Counted from the stretch's first letter, positions 8,459 to 16,997 are shown. The stretch: DNA of 54,102 nt from Megasphaera micronuciformis F0359 (GCF_000165735.1 NZ_GL538212.1:27234-81335); one strand, 5' to 3'. Notes: generated from the sequence alone by a model not told the origin. Translations and numbers: made by a program.

Positions 8459-9799
8459 ATGCAGTATTTATTTACACCGGTTGGCAATACAGATCCTGTT
8501 CGTGACTACCACGATGGAGGTATGCTACATATCTTAAGGCATTATAAAATCGATAAGGTGTTCATATTCCTGACGGCGGATATGGAAGAAAAAGAGGAGC
8601 AGTGGCATTGCTACTCTCTAGGCGTGAAGAAAGTGGCTCCGCAGTGTGAGATTGAATTTATTAAAAGCGGAATAACGGAACCTCAAAATTATGAAAAGTT
8701 ACTTTATTTGCAAGAGAAATTCGATGAGTTGTTTGAGCAATTTCCGGACGTTAAATGGATTTTGAATATCACTTCGGGAACTTCGCAGATGCAGACGATT
8801 ATGTCTTTCTTATCTGTTGATTATCCTTCGTGTACAGCGGTACAGGTCTCGAATCCGCATGTTGATAGGGACAAGGTGGCCGTTCATTGTGAAAAAGAAG
8901 AATATGTCCAAATGTTGGAGTGTAATGAAGATGATGATCCGAGTAGCCCTAATCGTTGTACCGAGCCGCCCCTATTAATGATTAGAAGGCATGTGCTGAG
9001 ATTTCAAATAGAATCTTTGGTTCGTAATTATGAATATGGAGGAGCCCTTCAGCTTGTGGAACAAAATCGAAGACTGTTTTCAGATACGACTGAAAGGTTA
9101 TTGCGGCACGGTGTGTGCCGGACTATGTTAAATTGGCGCGAGGCCAATAAAATTATTTCTGACTATGAAGGGAACATACTCATGCAGAGTCCCGGTGATT
9201 TTTCTGAGTACTTCCAGGTAATGGAACTGCGTCAACGCAAGGGACAGTTATCCGAATTTATTGTTAAGCTGTCGCCCGTCTTAATGGGGTTAGGCTTTAA
9301 ATATTTAGAATGTATAAAGGGCTTTGATTTGCTGCAATGTGGTAGGGAATTGGATAGAAATGGTGAACGTGTATTTATATGGGATTGTAATAAAGCACGA
9401 AAATATAACCCCGAATTGCAGGACTATTTAGATAAAAAATATTCCGGTGACATGAAGGATGGTCCCTTGTACTTTCAGACCATTATGGCGCTCTGCGAGT
9501 ATTATAAGGCGACAACTCTAAAATCTGATGCCCTACATAATGAAATAACAACGGCTTTTAGTAAATTGAGAACTGTAGAAGAAACGGCACGAAACCCGAT
9601 AGCTCATAATATTTGCAACATGACGGAGACTCGATTAGAAGAAGAGACAAAGAAGCAGTTGCTGGAACCTCTGAATTCGGCAGGAATTTTAAGGATTTTA
9701 CGTAAGGTTTATAAGGACATTTATAAAAAGAATATGGCTTGGACTTATGACGGATTGAATGATTGTATTGTTGAAAGTTTACAGACCTTTTCGATGTAG
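8459..9799 (+). CDS. csm6: Csm6 CARF-HEPN ancillary ribonuclease
   Basis: Stand-alone RNase (446 aa) activated by cyclic oligoadenylate made by Cas10. The N-terminal CARF domain shows the start LFTPVGNTDPVRD with a following GGMLHILRHY helix, and the ligand-loop motif NITSGTSQM near residue 103. The C-terminal HEPN domain has the catalytic R-x4-H at R378 to H383 (RNPIAH). AAGGAG precedes the ATG. It is the last gene of the operon, before a terminator. The presence of both the GGDD cyclase and this effector predicts a working signalling branch with collateral RNA cleavage. Confidence 0.95.
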   Translation: MQYLFTPVGNTDPVRDYHDGGMLHILRHYKIDKVFIFLTADMEEKEEQWHCYSLGVKKVAPQCEIEFIKSGITEPQNYEKLLYLQEKFDELFEQFPDVKWILNITSGTSQMQTIMSFLSVDYPSCTAVQVSNPHVDRDKVAVHCEKEEYVQMLECNEDDDPSSPNRCTEPPLLMIRRHVLRFQIESLVRNYEYGGALQLVEQNRRLFSDTTERLLRHGVCRTMLNWREANKIISDYEGNILMQSPGDFSEYFQVMELRQRKGQLSEFIVKLSPVLMGLGFKYLECIKGFDLLQCGRELDRNGERVFIWDCNKARKYNPELQDYLDKKYSGDMKDGPLYFQTIMALCEYYKATTLKSDALHNEITTAFSKLRTVEETARNPIAHNICNMTETRLEEETKKQLLEPLNSAGILRILRKVYKDIYKKNMAWTYDGLNDCIVESLQTFSM

Positions 9800-9838
9800 C
9801 AGAAGATGTAGAGGTTTCAGGTTATCTCCCCCTTCAAA

Positions 9839-9867
9839 AAAGGACGCATGCATAGCATGCGTCCTTT
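9839..9867. terminator. Bidirectional terminator after csm6
   Basis: A 13-bp perfect stem (9839-9851 with 9855-9867) with a 3-base ATA loop and A/T flanks lies between the convergent csm6 and metallophosphoesterase genes, serving both. Confidence 0.85.
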
Positions 9868-9896
9868 CTTCATCTCCTACCAACTTCCCCCACGTC

Positions 9897-11216
9897 CTAC
9901 TTCCGAATCTCAGCCGTATCGAGTAGGGTGCCGTCAGGTAAGAAGCATTGGAAGCGGATGGTGTCGGCAGTGGCTTCCATTGTCATGTAGTTGTCCGTTT
10001 CGGGCTGAGGCGGTACGTAGAGGTCCAAGGTGTGTTGTTTCCACAGGCTCGGGTAGCGTACGTCGCCGGCGACTCCTGTAAGAAGGTAAAGCGGGCCCGA
10101 TTCGTCTCGTGTAAAGTTTTTGATATGGCCGCGGTTACGGTAGGTGTGTAAGTGACCTGTCAGGACGGCGTCTACGTTGTAGACGTCGAAGATGGGCATA
10201 AAGACGCGGCCTTCGTCAGATATGCCTTCGTCACGCGATTCAGGTCTCGTATCGGGGTTAAAGGCGTAGCGAAGTACGTCTTTATGCATGAGGACGATTT
10301 TCCATTTTTTCGTCGTTTGTTTCAAGTCGTTAATGAGCCAAGTCGTTTCTTCGTCCAAAAGGGTGGGCTCGAAGTCTTTCAGTTCCGTAAACTGTGTATC
10401 CATGACGGTGAAGTGAATATCGCCGTAGTCGAAGGAGTAGAACTGGTTCGGGTATTTGGACAGACCGTTTTTCGGCAAGTCGAAGAGGGTCGTGTATGAC
10501 ACGGGCATGTGCATATTCCAGTCCAAGTCATAGGTTTCGTGGTTGCCGTCCAAGGGGGCCACGGGAATTTGGCGAATCATGTCTTTGCAGGCATCAAACC
10601 AGGCATTCCACTGGTACGAGGCCTGGCCGTTGTCGACTAAATCGCCTATATTGATGAAAAATTGTGCGTCCTTATTGCGCTTCCACGCCGGCATGGCCGT
10701 ATCTCGCCAGACTCCGTAGTCGGCAGACTGAGAGTCGGGAAAGATTAAGGCTTTAAAGTCGGCCCCGTCAGCGGTCCGTAAAGGGTACCACTGGCTGCGG
10801 CGGTCGCCGTAGCCTACGCGGTACTCGTAGTTCGTGCCGGGTGTCAAATCGGCCAGGTAGGCACCGTGAACATAGGATGTATTGCCGTCATCGTTTAAGA
10901 CCGTGTCGGTACCGTCGACGGTCCACGTGTCTTCAGCGTCTTTTAAACGGTATTCGACGACTGTCCCTTTTTCTTCATATTGAGATTGCCACATGACCGT
11001 ACGGGACGTACGGCTGTTGGCCGTAATGATTTGACGTATGTTGTAGGCATCGACCGAGTCGGTCAGTTTATAGTGAGCCGCCGTGGCCTTTGTAACACGG
11101 ACGGCTTGGTCTACGATAGCCTTCGTACCGGGTACGAACTCGTATACGCCGGCAGCGGCTGCCGCAACGGCAATGCCTGTAGCTTTCAGAAAATCTCTGC
11201 GTGATAGGTATTTCAA
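9897..11216 (-). CDS. Tat-exported purple-acid-phosphatase-like metallophosphoesterase
   Basis: Predicted secreted or envelope phosphoesterase. The N-terminus carries a Tat signal (SRRDFLKATG, then an Ala-rich hydrophobic run). A fibronectin-like domain of the purple acid phosphatase type spans roughly residues 50-140. The two-metal calcineurin-like core follows: FPDSQS (about 159), GDLVDNG (about 191), GNHE (about 224), LMHKD (about 310) and TGHLHTY (about 353). I place the start at a TTG (11216), because GGGAGG lies 7 bases before it. This gives 439 aa with the twin Arg at positions 6-7. The ATG at 11249 has no clear ribosome site and would lengthen the n-region. Substrate unknown. Confidence 0.9.
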   Translation of the reverse strand: MKYLSRRDFLKATGIAVAAAAAGVYEFVPGTKAIVDQAVRVTKATAAHYKLTDSVDAYNIRQIITANSRTSRTVMWQSQYEEKGTVVEYRLKDAEDTWTVDGTDTVLNDDGNTSYVHGAYLADLTPGTNYEYRVGYGDRRSQWYPLRTADGADFKALIFPDSQSADYGVWRDTAMPAWKRNKDAQFFINIGDLVDNGQASYQWNAWFDACKDMIRQIPVAPLDGNHETYDLDWNMHMPVSYTTLFDLPKNGLSKYPNQFYSFDYGDIHFTVMDTQFTELKDFEPTLLDEETTWLINDLKQTTKKWKIVLMHKDVLRYAFNPDTRPESRDEGISDEGRVFMPIFDVYNVDAVLTGHLHTYRNRGHIKNFTRDESGPLYLLTGVAGDVRYPSLWKQHTLDLYVPPQPETDNYMTMEATADTIRFQCFLPDGTLLDTAEIRK

Positions 11217-11306
11217 TAGGTGCCTCCCGAAGAGTTTAGATAAAGTCATAGGATAAGGTCATTGTATGATTCTGCGGCATCATTGTCAATGAAGCGGCTT
11301 CTGTCC

Positions 11307-11335
11307 TTGACAGTGGCGGTCAAAGAAGATACACT
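11307..11335 (+). promoter_or_regulatory. Promoter of the T-box/trpS operon
   Basis: A perfect -35 TTGACA (11307-11312), a 17-bp spacer and -10 TACACT (11330-11335) place the transcript start near 11342, at the head of the T-box leader. Confidence 0.7.
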
Positions 11336-11341
11336 TCTATA

Positions 11342-11583
11342 CGTATAGAATAATGTCGATGAACGGGTGTAAGTAGGTATGATGCAGCTGTGCTTAGCGA
11401 GTCGGAGACGGTGAAAGTCCGACGGCGGCGGTTATAGTGAATGGGCCCGGGAGATGCGATCCGAAGCCAGTAGGCGTCGCCGGTACCTGCCGTTAAGAGG
11501 AATGAGTCGGGCTTTATGCCAAATCGGGTGGTACCGCGGAACACGTCCTTTCGTCCCTAGTGAGGGGATGAAAGGCTTTTTTT
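11342..11583 (+). promoter_or_regulatory. T-box leader, tryptophan type
   Basis: The antiterminator signature GGGTGGTACCGCGG is at 11526-11539, followed by a Rho-independent terminator at 11547-11583 (CCTTTCGTCCC pairing with GGGGATGAAAGG, then a T run). The preceding 180 bases hold the Stem I region. A candidate specifier codon TGG (11442-11444, in GAATGGG) fits tRNA-Trp and the downstream trpS. In this class, uncharged tRNA binding stabilises the antiterminator and allows readthrough. Confidence 0.9.
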
Positions 11584-11607
11584 ATGTCAATAATCAGGAG
11601 GCACATT

Positions 11608-12594
11608 ATGTCCGTTATTTTTTCAGGAATTCAGCCCAGCGGCAATTTGACGCTGGGAAACTATTTAGGCGCACTGCGTAATTTCACGAAGGTACAAGAT
11701 GAAAACGAATGCTATTACTGCGTCGTCAATCAGCATGCTATTACGGTCCCTCAAGACCCGAAGACGCTTCATGAACGGACACGTCAATTGGCAGCCATCT
11801 ATTTGGCAGCTGGTTTGGATCCGGAAAAAGCGGTTCTCTTCGTTCAGTCGGAAGTTCCCGAACATGTACAGCTCGGTTGGATTATGACGACCATGTCCTA
11901 TGTGGGTGAATTGGAACGCATGACTCAGTACAAGGACAAGGCTTCTAAGCGCGGCGACTCCGTACCGGCAGGTCTTTTGACCTATCCGCCCTTGATGGCC
12001 GCCGATATTTTGTTGTACCAGACGAATCTTGTTCCTGTCGGTGATGACCAGAAGCAGCATCTGGAAATTACGCGTGACTTGGCACAGCGGTTTAATCGCG
12101 TTTACGGTGAAGACGTATTTACCATTCCCGAAATCCTCTTGGGACAAGACGGAACTCGTGTCATGAGCTTACAGGAACCGACGAAGAAGATGAGTAAGTC
12201 CGACGACAATCAGACGGCTACCGTCTACCTTCTCGATACGCCGAAGGATATTGAAAAGAAAATTAAGCGTGCTCAGACGGACAGCGACAATGCCGTTCGT
12301 TACGACAGAGAAGCAAAGCCCGGTATTTCCAACTTGATGGATATCTTTGCAGCTCTTACGGACAAAAGCCACGAAGAAATTGAAAAGGCTTATGCCGGAC
12401 AGGGCTACGGTACATTCAAGAAGGACGTAGCTGAAGCGACTATTTCCGTCCTTGAACCGATTCAAAAGCGTTATGCCGAACTCATTGACACGCCGGAACT
12501 TGATGTCATCCTTACGAAGGGTGCCGAAAAGGCACGTGAAAAGGCAAGCAAGACGTACGAAGCCGTTACGAAAGCTATGGGATTATACCGTTAA
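11608..12594 (+). CDS. trpS: Tryptophanyl-tRNA synthetase
   Basis: Class I aminoacyl-tRNA synthetase charging tRNA-Trp; 328 aa, normal length. The HIGH-equivalent is PSGNLTLGNYLG at residues 10-21 and KMSKS is at 194-198, both in the Rossmann core. The start at 11608 is chosen because AGGAGG precedes it; the in-frame ATG at 11584 lies directly behind the T-box terminator and has no ribosome site. It is controlled by the tryptophan T-box immediately upstream. yfbR follows after 10 bases and is probably co-transcribed. Confidence 0.97.
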   Translation: MSVIFSGIQPSGNLTLGNYLGALRNFTKVQDENECYYCVVNQHAITVPQDPKTLHERTRQLAAIYLAAGLDPEKAVLFVQSEVPEHVQLGWIMTTMSYVGELERMTQYKDKASKRGDSVPAGLLTYPPLMAADILLYQTNLVPVGDDQKQHLEITRDLAQRFNRVYGEDVFTIPEILLGQDGTRVMSLQEPTKKMSKSDDNQTATVYLLDTPKDIEKKIKRAQTDSDNAVRYDREAKPGISNLMDIFAALTDKSHEEIEKAYAGQGYGTFKKDVAEATISVLEPIQKRYAELIDTPELDVILTKGAEKAREKASKTYEAVTKAMGLYR

Positions 12595-12604
12595 GGAGTT
12601 TGCT

Positions 12605-13183
12605 ATGAGCCACTTTTTTGCCATGCTCAGCCGCATGAAATATATTCGTCGCTGGGGGCTTATGCGCAATACACAGGAAGAAAATATTCAGGAACACACC
12701 TTGCAGACGGCTATGATCGCTTATCACCTGGCCGTTTTGAGAAATCGTCGTTTCGGCGGCGATGTCAACCCCGAACGGGCTGCCGTCTTGGCTATGTATC
12801 ATGACGTGACGGAGATCTTCACGGGAGATATGCCTACGCCGGTCAAATACTTCACCCCTCTCATGAGGGAGACATACGGCCAAATCGAACGTCTGGCAGG
12901 TAAGCGCATTATTGATTCCTTGCCTGATGATTTACAGTCGGCCTATGAACCGCTCATTCTGGACGGTGAAGAGGATCCCGTTTGGCCTCTTGTCAAAGCG
13001 GCGGATACGCTAAGCGCCTATTTAAAGTGTTTACAGGAAAAGCATGCCGGTAATTCGGAATTCGATGAGGCTTATACGGGATTGGAAGAAAAGCTGCATG
13101 CTTTACATATGCCCGAAGTGGATACGTTCATGAAGGAGTATGCCCCGGCCTTCCTGTTATCCTTGGATGAAATGAATACGTAA
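12605..13183 (+). CDS. yfbR: YfbR-type HD-domain 5'-deoxynucleotidase
   Basis: Predicted dNMP 5'-nucleotidase of the HD superfamily (192 aa). It closely follows the known Escherichia coli YfbR pattern from the first residues (MSHFFAMLSR) through RNTQEENIQEH and YHDVTEIFTGDMPTPVKYF to the LSLDE end. Metal ligands are visible: H31, H66-D67 and D134. The ATG at 12605 follows TTAAGGAG, 10 bases after trpS, so it should share the T-box-controlled transcript. No metabolic link to tryptophan is obvious. Confidence 0.93.
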   Translation: MSHFFAMLSRMKYIRRWGLMRNTQEENIQEHTLQTAMIAYHLAVLRNRRFGGDVNPERAAVLAMYHDVTEIFTGDMPTPVKYFTPLMRETYGQIERLAGKRIIDSLPDDLQSAYEPLILDGEEDPVWPLVKAADTLSAYLKCLQEKHAGNSEFDEAYTGLEEKLHALHMPEVDTFMKEYAPAFLLSLDEMNT

Positions 13184-13196
13184 GAATAAAAACTTA

Positions 13197-13263
13197 TCGA
13201 CAAAAATCAGTACCGTCATGTATAATTAAGTAAGGGAGTCGTCATTGTACAGCTCCCTTACTT
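13197..13263 (+). promoter_or_regulatory. nfeD operon promoter overlapping a hairpin
   Basis: TCGACA (13197-13202), 18 bp, TATAAT (13221-13226) form a good promoter. Directly after the -10 lies a perfect 11-bp stem (13228-13238 with 13253-13263; 14-base loop) followed by TTTG. It probably ends upstream trpS-yfbR transcripts, because a transcript starting near 13233 would contain only part of the left arm. Confidence 0.6.
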
Positions 13264-13295
13264 TGTATATGAACCGCCGTTACAGGAGGTGTTTT

Positions 13296-14591
13296 ATGAA
13301 GTATAGACTACGCATCATAATGGTTTTGTTATTCGTATGCTTAGTGAGTGTTGCAGGAGTTCGTGTACCCGTTTATGCCGAGACGGTGCGGGTCGTTTAT
13401 GTGGACGGGGATATCAATGCAGCCAATACGTCTTTGGTTAAACGCAGTCTGGCTGATGCGGAAGCACAAGGCGATGCAGCTCTGATTGTGAGTTTAGATT
13501 CTTCCGGCGGCAGCCGCGAGCAGGCCGTTAAAATCAGCGACTTATTAACCGGCTCGGCAGTACCGACCATTGCTTATGTTTCGCCTCGGGCCCGTTCGGT
13601 AGCGGCTTTGGTAGCATTGTCATGTCGGCATATCGTCATGGCCCCCGGCGGCAGTATCGGGGCCTCCGACACGGAGTCGGCAAAGGATACGGAAGAATTG
13701 AAAGGTAAATTCGGTCAAGTCGCTACGACAACGGGAAAGAATCCTCGCCTTATTGAAGCTATGACAGATAAGAGCCTGGGGTATTCTAACTATGCCGAGC
13801 CGGGGCAGTTGTTGACCTTGTCGGATATTCAGGCGAAAGCTGTCAATTTGTCGGACGGTACGGCTGACAGTATTGACGGAGTCTTGCATCTGTACAGCTT
13901 GGATAATGCGAGTGTACAAGACAACCGCTTATCTTTAAAGGATATGTTCTTCGGCATCTTACAAAATGAGTTGGCACGAGTGCTTCTCGTGGCATTACTA
14001 CTCAGTGCATTTGCTGTTGAAATCAAAACCGGCGGTATCGGTGCGGGGTTCGGTCTGGCTGTAATCAGCGGCGCTCTTCTTCTTAGTAGCGGTGACGGCA
14101 CCTTGGCCGATTCGTTGAAACTTGCAGCCTTACTGGTCTTGGGAGCCGTCTTTGTCGGTATCGAGTTGATTACGCCGACTGTGGGTATCTTCGGTTTCTT
14201 GGGAACCGTCATGATTTTTGCAAGTCTCTTTTTCATTCTCGGCTCCGATATGACGGCCCTCTTTGAATTGGCCGGAGCCGTTGTCTGCACCGTCGTATTT
14301 TTGGCCTTTGCCGGTTCGCGGTTGCCGCAGAGTAGACTTTTGGCCAAGGTGACTCTTAAGAACCGGTCGACGCGTGAAAGCGGATATGAATCGCAGACCG
14401 ATAAGAGTGATTACATCGGCAAGAACGGTACGACACTCACCCCTTTACGGCCTGCCGGGACGGTACGCATTGACAAGAAACGGGTAGATGCCGTTTCTCG
14501 CGGTGACTATATTGATAAAGATGTGCCTGTACGTGTCATTGAAGCGGAAGGCATGCGGGTCGTTGTGGAAACCATTGAATCTGACACATAA
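13296..14591 (+). CDS. NfeD-family membrane protein with ClpP-like domain (long form)
   Basis: Long NfeD protein (431 aa). It starts with a signal peptide ending near VYA-ET (about residue 29). A ClpP-like serine protease domain covers residues 30-220, including ARSVAALVAL around the expected nucleophile Ser and APGGSIGAS. Several membrane segments span roughly 225-345, and a soluble OB-like NfeD domain ends the protein (RPAGTVRIDKKRVDAVSRGDYI). In characterised relatives Ser is followed by Ala-Gly; here it is Val-Ala, so protease activity is uncertain. AGGAGGT precedes the ATG. floA follows 18 bases later, the conserved NfeD-flotillin pairing. Confidence 0.9.
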   Translation: MKYRLRIIMVLLFVCLVSVAGVRVPVYAETVRVVYVDGDINAANTSLVKRSLADAEAQGDAALIVSLDSSGGSREQAVKISDLLTGSAVPTIAYVSPRARSVAALVALSCRHIVMAPGGSIGASDTESAKDTEELKGKFGQVATTTGKNPRLIEAMTDKSLGYSNYAEPGQLLTLSDIQAKAVNLSDGTADSIDGVLHLYSLDNASVQDNRLSLKDMFFGILQNELARVLLVALLLSAFAVEIKTGGIGAGFGLAVISGALLLSSGDGTLADSLKLAALLVLGAVFVGIELITPTVGIFGFLGTVMIFASLFFILGSDMTALFELAGAVVCTVVFLAFAGSRLPQSRLLAKVTLKNRSTRESGYESQTDKSDYIGKNGTTLTPLRPAGTVRIDKKRVDAVSRGDYIDKDVPVRVIEAEGMRVVVETIESDT

Positions 14592-14609
14592 CAGTGAGGA
14601 GGTTTTTCT

Positions 14610-15635
14610 ATGTCGGGTATTGTATTTGCACTCCCCTTGGGAGTCATTATTGTCGTTATTTTCATCGTTTCTTTATTCTTACATTTTGTGCCTATCGGCT
14701 TGTGGATTTCCGCACGAGCGGCGGGAGTGAACGTAGGAATTTTTAATCTCGTCGGGATGCGTCTCAGACGCGTTATTCCTTCGAAAATCGTCTTACCTTT
14801 GGTCAAGGCCAACAAGGCGGGACTGGACGTGAACGCCAACCAGTTGGAAGCTCATTACCTTGCAGGCGGTGACGTAGACCGCGTTGTCGATGCACTGATT
14901 GCTGCACAGCGAGCAACTATGTCCCTTACGTTTGAACGTGCCGCAGCTATCGATTTAGCCGGTCGTGACGTATTGGAAGCCGTACAGATGAGTGTTAACC
15001 CGAAGGTTATTGAAACGCCGTTCATTTCGGCAGTAGCTCAAAACGGGATTGAACTTAAGGTGCGTGCTCGTGTAACGGTTCGAGCCAACATTGATCGTCT
15101 TGTCGGCGGTGCCGGTGAAGCGACGGTTATTGCTCGTGTCGGCGAAGGCATTGTTACCAGTGTCGGTTCGGCCGAAGATCATTCTGAAGTTTTGGAGAAT
15201 CCCGATAAGATTTCTAAAACCGTTCTGAATAAGGGGTTAGATGCCGGTACGGCTTTTGAAATCCTTTCCATCGATATTGCCGATGTTGATGTAGGACGTA
15301 ACATCGGGGCTCGTCTACAGACGGACCAAGCCGAAGCGGATAAGAGAATTGCTCAGGCTAAGGCGGAAGAACGTCGGGCCATGGCTGTGGCAAAGGAACA
15401 GGAAATGCACGCTTATACTCAGGAAATGCAGGCTAAGGTCGTAGAAGCCCAGGCGGAAGTTCCTTTGGCAACGGCGCAGGCTTTGCGTGAAGGCAACTTG
15501 GGCGTTATGGACTATTACTCCATGCGCAATATTTTAGCCGATACGAATATGCGTAATGCCGTCGCCGGAACGGGTGTTCCCGACGTGACGACGGAAGGAA
15601 ACGGTTCGCATCCTTCGACGGGGCATGAAAAGTAG
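14610..15635 (+). CDS. floA: Flotillin-like protein FloA
   Basis: Membrane microdomain scaffold (341 aa). One N-terminal membrane segment (about residues 5-30) is followed by the conserved [25 protein letters not shown], the SPFH-type domain, and an Ala/Glu-rich coiled coil (about 245-295: [17 protein letters not shown]). The variable tail ends in a polar Gly/Ser-rich stretch. GAGGAGG precedes the ATG. In Bacillus, FloA is encoded next to an NfeD protein, as here. The next two genes lie close behind, so all four are probably one operon. Confidence 0.95.
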   Translation: MSGIVFALPLGVIIVVIFIVSLFLHFVPIGLWISARAAGVNVGIFNLVGMRLRRVIPSKIVLPLVKANKAGLDVNANQLEAHYLAGGDVDRVVDALIAAQRATMSLTFERAAAIDLAGRDVLEAVQMSVNPKVIETPFISAVAQNGIELKVRARVTVRANIDRLVGGAGEATVIARVGEGIVTSVGSAEDHSEVLENPDKISKTVLNKGLDAGTAFEILSIDIADVDVGRNIGARLQTDQAEADKRIAQAKAEERRAMAVAKEQEMHAYTQEMQAKVVEAQAEVPLATAQALREGNLGVMDYYSMRNILADTNMRNAVAGTGVPDVTTEGNGSHPSTGHEK

Positions 15636-15643
15636 GTGAGCCT

Positions 15644-16171
15644 ATGAGTTGGATTTTTTTCCTGCTTATTCTTTACTTTATTTATAAGCAGCTGTCGAAG
15701 TCGGTTCGCAGGGCGAAAAGACAAAGGCAGAATCAACAGCCCTTTCCTTATCCCGGAGAGGATACCTATAGGGACGATGATGCCAATGACGACGGTTATC
15801 CGTATCCGACGGAAACGGTCAAAACGGACAGCTACGACAGAAGATACTGGGAAGGTCCGTATGAAAAAGAAAAAGAACCTTATGAAGTCGTAACCGGTGG
15901 CGGTAAGACGAAAGTTACTCTTGAACTGCCCGAGCGCATGTCGTCGGAAAGTATTCGTGAAAAAGATCGGCCTGAGGTAGGGCCGAACCCGGTTTTTCAA
16001 GCGGCTCTGGCCGAAGCGGATGAACCGACAGTTGAAGAAGAGGTTGGTGTTACGCAGGTACAACGGGCGGCACAGCCGGCACGGATGCCACGCAATCGCT
16101 TGCAGGCAGGCCTTATCTGGTCGGAAATTTGGCAGACTCCCGTGGCTTGCCGCAGGGGGATGCGTCGATGA
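15644..16171 (+). CDS. Membrane-anchored acidic protein of unknown function
   Basis: Product of 175 aa that I cannot assign to a named family. An N-terminal hydrophobic helix (FFLLILYFIYKQL, residues 5-17) is followed by a basic stretch (RRAKRQRQ). About 100 residues of low-complexity, Asp/Glu/Pro/Tyr-rich, probably disordered sequence follow. The C-terminus is short and structured-looking (RNRLQAGLIWSEIWQTPVACRR). The layout suggests a single-pass cytoplasmic-facing protein whose tail could bind a partner. It starts 8 bases after floA and overlaps the next gene by four bases, so a role with the FloA membrane domain is plausible but unproven. Confidence 0.75.
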   Translation: MSWIFFLLILYFIYKQLSKSVRRAKRQRQNQQPFPYPGEDTYRDDDANDDGYPYPTETVKTDSYDRRYWEGPYEKEKEPYEVVTGGGKTKVTLELPERMSSESIREKDRPEVGPNPVFQAALAEADEPTVEEEVGVTQVQRAAQPARMPRNRLQAGLIWSEIWQTPVACRRGMRR

Positions 16172-16908
16172 TTGAGGAGAAGGCGTTGTATATCGACTCA
16201 ATTCCTTGTCTGGTCGTAGTACCTACAGAAGACGTTCGAGGGGTCGTGATTTTTTATCACGGCTGGTCGTCGTGTAAGGAGTTACAGTCCTTGCGGGCGA
16301 GAATCATGGCCTCATACGGATATGCCGTCATCGTTCCCGATGCACTGAATCATGGACAAAGAGGCCTTATAGATTACGATGATAAGCAGGCTTACCCGTT
16401 ATTTTGGCAGGCAGTTTTGCAGTCGACACAAGAAGCCGGAGCTCTCATTGCTTATGGTGAGGCTCACTGGCCCGAGCAAAAAATTTTTGTAGCCGGACAT
16501 TCCATGGGCGGTATTACGGCTCTCGGAGTTGTTGCGGCACAAGAGAAGGTATGCGGGGCCGCAGCCTTGAACGGGTCGGGGTGGTGGAATGAATCGGATC
16601 GTCGATTTAGAGCCGCTTGGAAGATTGACCGGACTTCTGAATGGCAAACTCTGCTGCCGCATATAGATGCGGCGGATCCTTATAACCGCGTGGAGGTATT
16701 GAGTAATAAATCGGTTCTTCTATTAAACGGCGGAGCTGACGATGTAGTCGATAAGGCGGCACAGGCTCTGTACGCTTGTAAGTTAAAAACGGCAGGAGCA
16801 GATGTTCAATCTGTTATTTATGACGGGTTGGGGCACTTCGTGACGACCAATATGATGGGCGACGTCGTTCAGTGGTTGAATGAACGAATTGCCGCTACGG
16901 GTCGATAA
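16168..16908 (+). CDS. Alpha/beta hydrolase (esterase/peptidase-like)
   Basis: Serine hydrolase fold, 246 aa. The oxyanion-hole strand is VIFYHGWSSC, the nucleophile elbow GHSMGG, an acidic residue candidate lies in LLNGGADDVVD, and the catalytic His sits in YDGLGHFVTTN. All triad positions are present. There is no signal peptide, so it is probably cytosolic. The ATG at 16168 overlaps the preceding stop (ATGA), with GGGGG nearby as ribosome site. Substrate unknown; similar to dienelactone-hydrolase and prolyl-oligopeptidase-like esterases. Confidence 0.88.
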   Translation: MIEEKALYIDSIPCLVVVPTEDVRGVVIFYHGWSSCKELQSLRARIMASYGYAVIVPDALNHGQRGLIDYDDKQAYPLFWQAVLQSTQEAGALIAYGEAHWPEQKIFVAGHSMGGITALGVVAAQEKVCGAAALNGSGWWNESDRRFRAAWKIDRTSEWQTLLPHIDAADPYNRVEVLSNKSVLLLNGGADDVVDKAAQALYACKLKTAGADVQSVIYDGLGHFVTTNMMGDVVQWLNERIAATGR

Positions 16909-16943
16909 AAAGTTTTATAAAAGCCGTCGGGAGACGGAACGAA

Positions 16944-16997
16944 AAAAGCATTACCTTTACAGAAGCACATGAAGTGAGTCTGTGAGGTAATGCTTTT
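16944..16997. terminator. Bidirectional terminator
   Basis: Inverted repeat arms of 13 bp (16944-16956 with 16985-16997), with an inner CAGA/TCTG pair and A/T flanks, lie between two convergent genes. Confidence 0.75.

Noticed and set aside
1-9870. Reverse transcriptase or extra CARF effector within the type III operon
   Set aside because: No such frame is present; cas1 is a stand-alone gene and Csm6 is the only CARF protein.
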